A stretch of DNA of 9,603 nucleotides, taken from contig JALVCR010000199.1 in assembly GCA_027009865.1 (NCBI GenBank), positions 1 to 9,603 on the forward strand, given 5' to 3'. The notes beneath the pieces are model-generated. The model was not told the origin of the DNA. It saw nothing but the letters and a program-made list of their open reading frames with translations, and made no database searches. Made by a program: the position numbers and the translations under genes. This document shows, piece by piece, positions 1 through 5,676 of this stretch. Position 1 is the first letter of the stretch; each line of letters starts with the position of its first letter. The DNA comes from Campylobacterales bacterium. Lineage in GTDB: Bacteria; Campylobacterota; Campylobacteria; Campylobacterales; JAADDG01.

Positions 1-56
1 ATATTCATATAAGATCAATTGATGGAGAGATTCCTCTAAAATTTGTAAAAAAGTAG
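1..56 (+). CDS. C-terminal tail of an unidentified rightward gene (5' end outside window)
   Basis: A reading frame open from the left edge (first full codon at 3) ends in TAG at 54-56 and gives the tail IHIRSIDGEIPLKFVKK. The composition looks like a genuine protein end: mixed polar and hydrophobic residues with a basic finish. Only 17 residues are visible, so no family can be named. The stop abuts the stop of the convergent cytochrome gene with no spacer, which supports this being a real gene end. The leftward frame is also open to the edge in one register, so chance cannot be excluded. Confidence 0.4.
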   Translation, partial: IHIRSIDGEIPLKFVKK

Positions 57-66
57 CTATTTTTTT
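47..66. terminator. A/T palindrome between convergent gene ends, possible bidirectional terminator
   Basis: A6 at 47-52 and T7 at 60-66 flank the palindrome TAGCTA (54-59), which consists of the two abutting stop codons. Both strands can form an A/T stem of about eight pairs, with 53/60 as a G.T pair, followed by a run of T. The stem has almost no G-C, so it is weak as a classical intrinsic terminator. Its position between two convergent genes is what makes the role plausible. Confidence 0.3.
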
Positions 67-527
67 AAAAGTCTCTCTATCTCTTTTCTTCTATCCTCTA
101 TTCCCAGGTAATGTTTTTTGGTAAGATCGGGTGCGGAATTTTTTATCCCCTTGCCATTTTCCCCATGACAGCTTCCACAGTTGCTTGTATAAAATATTTG
201 AGACGTTTTTGCCTCTTTTGGATGAGTGCTTTTTCTTCCGGTTAGCTCCACTACATAATATGAGATTAATTTTGCAGTCTTTTCATCTACGATATTTCCC
301 GGCATCTCTTCTAAAAAACCGTGCCCTTTTGATCCGTTTTTTATAACTTTTTGAATATATTTTTCTATATATTCTGTGGTATTTAGTTTTAAATACTCCT
401 CTTTTAATTTGTCTATATCTATTTGTACTTTTTTTTCCGTTTTAACTTCTTTTTTGCTCTCTTCTTGTTTTGAGCATCCAAATAGCAATAAAGTAACGGT
501 TAATAAAAGAAATATCTCTTTTTTCAT
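57..527 (-). CDS. c-type cytochrome lipoprotein, single CxxCH heme site
   Basis: A 156-residue protein, probably an electron carrier anchored to a membrane in the periplasm. Residues 1-18 are a lipoprotein signal: basic start, hydrophobic stretch, lipobox LFGC with Cys18 as the predicted lipidated residue. A Lys/Glu-rich linker covers about 20-45. One heme-binding motif, CGSCH, lies at 117-121, followed by GENGKG and APDL, the usual surroundings of a class I cytochrome c heme site. Before it, at about 50-97, is a segment (NGSKGHG, EMP with Met75, then a helix ending YYVVELTG) that resembles the Met-ligand half normally found after CxxCH. No Met follows the heme motif and the protein stops only 35 residues later, so the order of the two halves looks swapped, or a first heme has been lost. 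The start is ATG with AGGAGAG about 5 nt upstream. The gene appears monocistronic. Redox partner unknown. Confidence 0.85.
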   Translation of the reverse strand: MKKEIFLLLTVTLLLFGCSKQEESKKEVKTEKKVQIDIDKLKEEYLKLNTTEYIEKYIQKVIKNGSKGHGFLEEMPGNIVDEKTAKLISYYVVELTGRKSTHPKEAKTSQIFYTSNCGSCHGENGKGIKNSAPDLTKKHYLGIEDRRKEIERLLKK

Positions 528-542
528 AAAAACTCTCCTCTT

Positions 543-572
543 TTTGAGGAATTATATCTAAAAATTATAAGA
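543..572 (+). promoter_or_regulatory. candidate rightward promoter for the structured RNA
   Basis: TTGAGG at 543-548 (4 of 6 to TTGACA) and TATAAG at 567-572 (5 of 6 to TATAAT) are 18 nt apart, predicting a start near 579, about 35 nt before the structured block. It overlaps the leftward cytochrome promoter, so the two would compete. The assignment rests on consensus matches only, in DNA that is about 18% G+C. Confidence 0.3.
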
Positions 573-592
573 TTTATAAGATGAAGTTTTAA
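564..592 (-). promoter_or_regulatory. candidate promoter of the cytochrome gene
   Basis: Reading leftward, a perfect TATAAT lies at 569-564, with TTAAAA (4 of 6 matches to TTGACA) 17 nt upstream at 592-587. It would give a leader of about 30 nt carrying the AGGAGAG site. A second TATAAT at 556-551 has a poorer upstream box and would leave only about 18 nt before the start codon. In this AT-rich stretch one such box can arise by chance. Confidence 0.4.
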
Positions 593-613
593 AAGAGGAA
601 AGTAACAAAGTGA

Positions 614-858
614 GTCGGTCGAGGGAGCGGCCGGTTTTGGTAGGTGTGTCATGAGATGGACGGGAAAGGAGTGAACCCGTCTTTTCTATTTAACAAAGAA
701 AGGAGGTGAACTTCTCTTCTTGGGCTGTGCTCTCTAACCGTTGGTGCATTGGTGACGACGATCTTTCTACGGTTAATTTTATCTATCTTTGCTATTTAGA
801 GAGGGGCATAGCCGCCCTCGACCATAACTTCACTTTAATTCCCACCCCAAACCCTTAG
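614..858 (+). ncRNA. candidate structured non-coding RNA, family not identified
   Basis: No coding frame is convincing here, yet 601-840 is about 46% G+C against 17-18% on both sides. Helices read by eye: closing stem 617-625 with 815-823 (9 bp, G-C rich); hairpin 659-664/676-681 (GACGGG/CCCGTC, 11-nt loop); hairpin 696-705/711-721 (10 bp, bulged C716); long stem 723-737/796-813 (15 bp around a GGG bulge), continued by 738-741/769-772. Three pairs are G.U on the plus strand (658.682, 703.713, 727.809) and would be A.C mismatches on the other strand, so rightward transcription is favoured. The two hairpins share the element GAAAGGAG(G)TGAAC. Ends are uncertain: GTGA at 610-613 directly precedes the block, and the C-rich stretch 841-854 may pair back to 633-646. 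RNase P RNA, tmRNA, SRP RNA and 6S RNA signatures were not found. A stand-alone HEARO/IscB-type omega RNA is one hypothesis, untested. Confidence 0.5.
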
Positions 859-860
859 AA

Positions 861-960
861 CCAAGTTTCAAATTTTAAGAAGGAGACTTTCTCCAAACCA
901 TTTTGGTGTCGCTTCGATTTACAAGTGTTATTATACATTCTAAATTTATTAATGAATTAA
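861..960. other. AT-rich spacer with small hairpins, no gene seen
   Basis: This contains a short hairpin 882-886/890-894 (GGAGA/TCTCC, 3-nt loop) and an alternative one 893-897/902-906 (CCAAA/TTTGG, 4-nt loop), neither followed by a T run. They could belong to the 3' part of the structured RNA. From 921 on the DNA is nearly all A/T. A leftward TATAAT at 935-930 has no good -35 partner. Confidence 0.4.
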
Positions 961-983
961 TAAAAAATTAACAAACGGTTAAT
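961..983 (-). terminator. weak intrinsic terminator at the end of the five-gene operon
   Basis: On the leftward strand ATTAAC and GTTAAT (983-978 and 972-967) form a 6-bp stem with a 5-nt loop, followed directly by a run of T. The stem contains the TAA stop codon of the peptidase gene. It is AT-rich and so of low stability, but position and T run fit a terminator that separates the operon from the RNA/cytochrome region. Confidence 0.5.
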
Positions 984-1845
984 GAAATAGAAAATTATTT
1001 TCTTTTTCTATATTTTTGAAAATAGCAGCCGTATCGAGAGCAAAAAAATCTTTTAACTCTTCATAAATATCTGGAAAATGAGTTTTTAGAGAGTTTGGCT
1101 TTTGGAAAAAGAGTTCTGTAACAACAGCAAAAAATTCTGCTTCATTAGTTGCAGCATATTCTCCTATAATCTTATATTCTCCCCAGTTTCTGTTTTTATA
1201 GGCTTTTTCTCTTAACTCTTTAAATCTTTTGTAAAGTATTTGAATCCATTTTCTGTGTTTTGAGAAGCTAAGAGGAGGAATTCCGTCAGCCTCTCCGTCT
1301 TCAAAATCCAATACGTGAGCTAATTCATGGATTATTACGTTATGTTTTCCAAGATGATAAGCCTCTTTTTTTGCATCATTCCACGCTATCACAACTGTAT
1401 CGGATATCGATTGTCCTTCTAATATAAGCTCCTCTTCTCTATATACTCCCCCATTTTGCATTATATGGTTTGCTATTACTTCATAAGGGTAAATTAATAT
1501 CGTAAAAAGCCCGTCAAAGCACTCTTTTGGAATATTTACAACCATCAAGCAGGCATAAAAGGATATAACTGTTTTCATTTCGTCTGTAACGTCTGTTTTT
1601 ACGCCTATAAACTCTTTTGTGTTTATGAAAAAAAGCATCTTCTTTTTAATCTTTTCTTGAAGGTTTGGGGGCAAAGCTTTGTAATGTGGAATTTTAATTA
1701 AATATTTTTCATAATTTTTGGGAAAAGGAGCGGACTCTATCTTTTTTAAAAGCCATAATCTTTTAAAATATAAAAAATTCTGCCATATAAGAAAAATAGC
1801 CATAGCCATAAAAATTACAGCAAAGAGGGCTAAAAAGTAGTTCAC
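979..1845 (-). CDS. MtfA-like zinc-dependent peptidase (M90-type), membrane-anchored
   Basis: A 288-residue protein. Residues 3-26 form a strong hydrophobic N-terminal helix, so it is probably tethered to the inner membrane. The zinc site is HELAH at 173-177 (two His ligands and the catalytic Glu174), followed by LDFEDG. About 60 residues later AATNEAEFFAVVTELFF (231-247) matches the third-ligand region of the MtfA family, with Glu237 the likely ligand. MtfA of E. coli is an aminopeptidase-like enzyme that binds the repressor Mlc; no Mlc or PTS gene is seen here, so only the peptidase assignment carries over. It starts with GTG: GTGA at 1845-1842 overlaps the TGA stop of the phosphorylase gene, implying translational coupling. 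AGAGAAG just upstream is a poor ribosome site. Later ATG codons (residues 13 and 15) would cut the membrane helix. It is the last gene of the operon. Confidence 0.85.
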   Translation of the reverse strand: MNYFLALFAVIFMAMAIFLIWQNFLYFKRLWLLKKIESAPFPKNYEKYLIKIPHYKALPPNLQEKIKKKMLFFINTKEFIGVKTDVTDEMKTVISFYACLMVVNIPKECFDGLFTILIYPYEVIANHIMQNGGVYREEELILEGQSISDTVVIAWNDAKKEAYHLGKHNVIIHELAHVLDFEDGEADGIPPLSFSKHRKWIQILYKRFKELREKAYKNRNWGEYKIIGEYAATNEAEFFAVVTELFFQKPNSLKTHFPDIYEELKDFFALDTAAIFKNIEKENNFLFH

Positions 1846-3950
1846 TTCTTCTCTTTTATATGATTTGATATCGGATAGTAGAATTTATTTAGATACTCTT
1901 TCATCATTCGTCTTGAGCTAAATTTAAAAGAGAGAGAAAAAATCGCCTCTTTCATTCTATCTACCCAGCCGTTTGGCACTCCGTTTTCGTCTATATCATA
2001 AAATAGAGGCACTATCTCGTTTTCCAAAATATCATATAAATCTTTTGCATCTTTTTGGTTATCAGACTCCTCTCCTCCAAAAGCCCATCCGTTTTTGCCG
2101 TTAAATCCCTCAGGCCACCATCCATCAAGCGTAGATAGATGCAAAGTTCCATTTATTGAGGCTTTCATTCCGCTTGTTCCGCAAGCTTCAAGAGGAAGAA
2201 GAGGATTATTTAGCCATATATCAACCCCTTTTATTAAATATTTTGCACTCTCTTCTCCATAGTCCTCCACGAAGGCTATTCTTCCCCTAAACTTTGGATC
2301 TTGAGCAGTTTTGAAAATTTTTTGAATTATTCTCTTTCCGGGAATGTCTGCTGGATGAGCTTTTCCGGCAAAAATTATTTGAATCGGTTTTGAAGGATTG
2401 TTTACTAATTTCTCCAATCTCTCCAAATCGGTTAATATTAAATCGGGTCTTTTATATTCTGTCATTCTTCTTGCAAATCCTATCGTTAAAACGTCCGGAT
2501 CAAGCATCACTCCTTCAGCCATTGCAATTATCGGATCTATTGCTTCAAATGCCCATTTTCTTCTAACCTTCTCCCTTATGAAATTTACCATTTTTATTTT
2601 ATTTTCATAATGTATTTTCCATAGCTCTTCATTTGGCAAATCATAGATTTTATTCCATAAATCGGGTATATCCTGAAGTGATAGCCACTCCTCTCCCAAA
2701 AGGGAGTCAAACTTTATAAAAAGCTCCTCTCCAAGCCAGCTTGGAATATGAACGCCGTTTGTTACATAATCTATCGGAGGCTCTTTGTCTTTAAATAGAT
2801 TTTTCCATATCTCTTTTGTTACTTTCATATGTTTTTTGCTTACGGCGTTTTTGTATTTGCAAAGCTTCATTCCAAGAACGGTCATATTAAAACCTTGCGA
2901 TGGATTATCCGGATTTACTCCAAAATTAAAAAACTCCTCTTTGCTAAGCGAGAGCCTCTCCCAATAATTTGAAAAGTATCTTCCCATCATATCGAAACTA
3001 TATACATCCGTTGCGGCCTGAAGGGGAGTGTGAGTTGTAAAAATAGAGCTCTCTTCAACCTCTTTGAAAGCTTCTGCGGGAGATTTATTTTCGTTTTCTA
3101 TCAAGTTTCTGACTCTCTCAAACAAAGCGAAAGCCGGATGTCCTTCGTTTAGATGCAAAATTGAGTATTTAACTCCCAAAACCTCCAAAACTCTATATCC
3201 GCCTATTCCCAAAACTATCTCTTGTCTTAATCTCTGATTCATATCGGGAGTGTAAAGCCTTGAAGATATCTCCCTATCCCAAGGATCGTTAATTTCTATA
3301 TCGGTATCCAAAAGATAGAGGGTAACTCTTCCCACATTTACTTTCCAAACGGCGGTAAATACGGGAGGGTCTATAAAGGGGACTTTTACAATCAGATGTT
3401 TTCCCTCTTGATCTAAAACCCTCTCTATTGGAGCGATATCTCTTTGTATTGACTCATTAGTTCCGTTTTGCCATCCGTCGCTTCCTATAATCTGTCTTAC
3501 ATATCCTTGAGGATACATAAATCCTACCCCAATTAGAGGAAGGTTCATATCGCTTGCTTCTTTTAAGATATCTCCCGCCAAAAATCCAAGTCCCCCAGAA
3601 TAGATCGGAAGAGAGTGGTGAAGCCCAAATTCAGCGCAAAAATAGGCTATTGCAAAAGTTTTATAAGAAGATTTTTGCTGCATATATCCTTTAAACAGAG
3701 AATAGACATATTTTAACTCTTTTATAAATTTTTCATCTTTTTTTATTTTCTCAAACTCTTCTTCTCTTATGCTTTTTAGCATTTTTATAGGATTATGGCC
3801 GCTTTCTTTCCAAAGATAGGGATTTAGAGACTTAAACAGATTCTCTCCCCTTGGATTCCAACTCCACCAAAGATTTAAAGCAATTTCTCCAAGTTCTTTT
3901 ATCTCTTCTGGAAGTTTTGGAATGGCTATATTTAAAGAGGGATCTTTCAT
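1842..3950 (-). CDS. glgP: alpha-glucan (glycogen) phosphorylase, GT35 family
   Basis: A 702-residue enzyme that cleaves alpha-1,4-glucans with phosphate to release glucose-1-phosphate, using pyridoxal phosphate; cytoplasmic. It belongs to the shorter bacterial/archaeal branch (alpha-glucan phosphorylases, TIGR02094 type) rather than the longer E. coli/muscle branch. The N-terminal segment (about 10-60, LNLWWSWNPRGE) is the cap domain typical of this branch. Visible motifs are CAEFGLHHSLPIYSGGLG (105-122), HLNEGHPAF (266-274), GFARRMTEYKRPDL (491-504) and EACGTSGMKASINGT (588-602), with Lys596 the expected PLP lysine. The sequence looks complete. ATG is preceded by GGAGG about 6 nt upstream, inside the end of the LOG gene, with only one base between the two genes. 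It shares its stop with the start of the peptidase gene. Context suggests use of stored glycogen alongside polyphosphate. Confidence 0.95.
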   Translation of the reverse strand: MKDPSLNIAIPKLPEEIKELGEIALNLWWSWNPRGENLFKSLNPYLWKESGHNPIKMLKSIREEEFEKIKKDEKFIKELKYVYSLFKGYMQQKSSYKTFAIAYFCAEFGLHHSLPIYSGGLGFLAGDILKEASDMNLPLIGVGFMYPQGYVRQIIGSDGWQNGTNESIQRDIAPIERVLDQEGKHLIVKVPFIDPPVFTAVWKVNVGRVTLYLLDTDIEINDPWDREISSRLYTPDMNQRLRQEIVLGIGGYRVLEVLGVKYSILHLNEGHPAFALFERVRNLIENENKSPAEAFKEVEESSIFTTHTPLQAATDVYSFDMMGRYFSNYWERLSLSKEEFFNFGVNPDNPSQGFNMTVLGMKLCKYKNAVSKKHMKVTKEIWKNLFKDKEPPIDYVTNGVHIPSWLGEELFIKFDSLLGEEWLSLQDIPDLWNKIYDLPNEELWKIHYENKIKMVNFIREKVRRKWAFEAIDPIIAMAEGVMLDPDVLTIGFARRMTEYKRPDLILTDLERLEKLVNNPSKPIQIIFAGKAHPADIPGKRIIQKIFKTAQDPKFRGRIAFVEDYGEESAKYLIKGVDIWLNNPLLPLEACGTSGMKASINGTLHLSTLDGWWPEGFNGKNGWAFGGEESDNQKDAKDLYDILENEIVPLFYDIDENGVPNGWVDRMKEAIFSLSFKFSSRRMMKEYLNKFYYPISNHIKEKK

Positions 3951-3951
3951 T

Positions 3952-4899
3952 TTAATCCTCCATTCCCGTTTTCTCTCCCTCTTTTAATAAAGGGGTATTG
4001 TAATCTTCGTGCCATTTTAAAATATGTTGCCAAGCGTCTATCGCATTATCCGCAAAGTGAAAAATTTTCAAATCTTCAGGGGCTATGACTCCTTCATCCT
4101 TTAAGAAATCAAAGTCTATCGCCTTTTTCCAGTAGCTTTTTCCAACCAAAACTACAGGAATGGGTCTGTTTTTTTTGGTTTGAATCAGCGTTAATGTTTC
4201 AAAAAGCTCATCCAGAGTTCCAAAGCCTCCGGGATATACAACCAAAGCTTTTGCCCTGTTTAAGAAATGAAGCTTTCTTATTGCAAAATAGTGAAACTGA
4301 AAGCAAAGTTCTGGAGTTATGTAAGGGTTTGGAAACTGTTCGTGAGGAAGATTAATATTTAAACCTATCGTTTTGGCTCCCACATCGTGAGCTCCTCTGT
4401 TTGCCGCCTCCATGATTCCAGGCCCCCCTCCAGTCATTAGTGTAATTCTTGAATCATCCGGTCCTTTTCCGCTTTTTCCGACAAATCTTCCAAATCTTCT
4501 TGCATCTTCGTAAAATATGCTCTTTTCTACCATTCTTTCGGCTATATAGAGTTTTTGCAAAAGCTCTTTTGAGTCTTTATTTTTTTCAAGCTCTCTTTGA
4601 ACTTCTTTTAGATTTTTCATAGCCGTTTTATACTCTCTGATTCTCGCACTTCCGAAAACTACTATTGTATGTTTGATACCGGCTTTATTCATTGCAAGCT
4701 CAGCTTTTAGATAATCAAGCTCTAATCTTATCCCTCTTGTCTCATAAGATTTTAAAAAATCTTCATCCTCTTCGGCTAAACGGTATGTGGGGCTTTGCAT
4801 TATCTTTTTGATAAGCTGAAGGGATTTTGGATCTTCCTCTTTTGGTTTGGGTTTTTCCCATGGAAGATGTGTTCCGTTTATAGGAAGTCTCTTTTTCAT
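3952..4899 (-). CDS. LOG-family Rossmann-fold protein (TIGR00730-like nucleotide N-ribosidase) with long N-terminal extension
   Basis: A 315-residue protein of the 'lysine decarboxylase-like' LOG group. Characterised members hydrolyse nucleoside 5'-monophosphates at the base-ribose bond; they are not decarboxylases. The core runs from about 77: VFGSAR (81-86), GGGPGIMEAANRGA (157-170), then an Arg-Lys pair (208-209) and PGGFGTLDE (223-231) with the catalytic-type Glu231. Ordinary LOG proteins are about 190 residues. This one has about 75 extra residues at the N-terminus and a charged helical insertion at about 88-150 between the first strand and GGGPG. ATG is preceded by TAAGGAAA, in which TAA is the stop of the PPK2 gene 9 nt away. 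The substrate is not readable from sequence; the operon setting makes AMP-type nucleotides possible. Confidence 0.85.
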   Translation of the reverse strand: MKKRLPINGTHLPWEKPKPKEEDPKSLQLIKKIMQSPTYRLAEEDEDFLKSYETRGIRLELDYLKAELAMNKAGIKHTIVVFGSARIREYKTAMKNLKEVQRELEKNKDSKELLQKLYIAERMVEKSIFYEDARRFGRFVGKSGKGPDDSRITLMTGGGPGIMEAANRGAHDVGAKTIGLNINLPHEQFPNPYITPELCFQFHYFAIRKLHFLNRAKALVVYPGGFGTLDELFETLTLIQTKKNRPIPVVLVGKSYWKKAIDFDFLKDEGVIAPEDLKIFHFADNAIDAWQHILKWHEDYNTPLLKEGEKTGMED

Positions 4900-4908
4900 A
4901 ATTTTTCC

Positions 4909-5667
4909 TTATGGAGCTATTAGTTTTTTTTCATAACATATCGGATCAAATTTGCAGACTATATCTGTGTCATAAATTAATATCTCTTCTCTTTTATCGG
5001 GATAATCGACATAGGAGAGAAAATGTTTCATTGCGTTTATTCTTGCTTCCTTTTTCTTATCGGTATGAATGATATACCAGGGAGCGAAAACAAAAGAGGT
5101 TTTTACAAACATCTCATCCCGTGCCTTTGAATACTCTTTCCAAAGTTTTTGAGCCATTTCATCTATCGGGCTTAATTTCCACTGTTTTAGAGGATTTCTT
5201 TTTCTCTCTTCAAGTCTTTTCTTCTGCTCCTCCTTGCTTATATCAAGATAGTATTTAAAAAATATCATTTTAGAGTGTATCAGCATCTGTTCGAAATTTC
5301 CAACTTCTTTCATAAATGATTCATACTCTTCTTTGGTGCAAAATCCCATTACCTTCTCAACTCCGGCTCTGTTATACCAGCTTCTGTTAAAAAAGACTAT
5401 CTCCCCTCCGCTTGGAAGGTGTGGAACATAGCGCTGAAAATACCAAGATTTTTTATCCCTGTCGCTTGGTTTTCCAAGAGCTACCACTCTTGCTTCTCTT
5501 GGGCTTAAATGTTCGGTAAATCTTTTTATTGTTCCATCTTTCCCGGCTGCGTCTCTTCCCTCGAAAATTATGCAAACCTTTATCTCTTTTTCTATTACAT
5601 GTCTTTGAAATTTAACAAGCTCTACTTGAAGATTGTAAAGCTCTTTTTTATACTCTTTTTTGTTCAT
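4909..5667 (-). CDS. ppk2: polyphosphate kinase 2 (PPK2 family, class I-like)
   Basis: A 252-residue cytoplasmic kinase that transfers phosphate between polyphosphate and nucleotides; class I enzymes mainly convert NDP to NTP. Walker A is GRDAAGKDG (37-45). The second conserved block is FFNRSWYNRAGVEKVMGFC (92-110), where many relatives have Asp in place of Asn94. The lid region is ERKRNPLKQWKLSPID (154-169), followed by APWYIIHTDKKKEARINAMKHFL (195-217). Length and motif order match single-domain PPK2, with about 30 extra C-terminal residues containing two Cys (238, 244). ATG is preceded by TAAGGAAA, the TAA being the ATPase stop. Placement directly after an ATP-consuming proton pump suggests local regeneration of ATP from polyphosphate, but the direction cannot be told from sequence. 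Confidence 0.93.
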   Translation of the reverse strand: MNKKEYKKELYNLQVELVKFQRHVIEKEIKVCIIFEGRDAAGKDGTIKRFTEHLSPREARVVALGKPSDRDKKSWYFQRYVPHLPSGGEIVFFNRSWYNRAGVEKVMGFCTKEEYESFMKEVGNFEQMLIHSKMIFFKYYLDISKEEQKKRLEERKRNPLKQWKLSPIDEMAQKLWKEYSKARDEMFVKTSFVFAPWYIIHTDKKKEARINAMKHFLSYVDYPDKREEILIYDTDIVCKFDPICYEKKLIAP

Positions 5668-5676
5668 TTTATTTCC

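Noticed and set aside
1..60. Frameshifted C-terminal continuation of the cytochrome
   Set aside because: The alternative registers past the stop code for no Met or cytochrome-like sequence, and the rightward gene tail accounts for this DNA.
131..561. Rightward open frames opposite the cytochrome gene
   Set aside because: They are antisense to a gene with a clear lipobox and heme motif, lack ribosome sites and resemble no family.
649..800. A leftward frame of about 48 codons across the same block, without a start codon
   Set aside because: No start codon or ribosome site in place. The same DNA is explained better by the RNA helices, whose wobbles fit only the other strand.
617..823. 6S RNA, RNase P RNA, tmRNA or SRP RNA
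   Set aside because: The block branches internally instead of forming the 6S rod, and I found none of the conserved sequences expected for RNase P, tmRNA or SRP RNA.
706..858. A 50-codon GTG-started rightward frame inside the intergenic block
   Set aside because: The GTG overlaps the only GGAGG, so there is no room for a ribosome site. The protein resembles nothing I know, and the frame crosses the proposed RNA helices.
930..935. Perfect leftward TATAAT upstream of the structured block
   Set aside because: No convincing -35 box, and G.U pairs argue for rightward transcription. Such boxes are expected by chance in DNA that is about 17% G+C.
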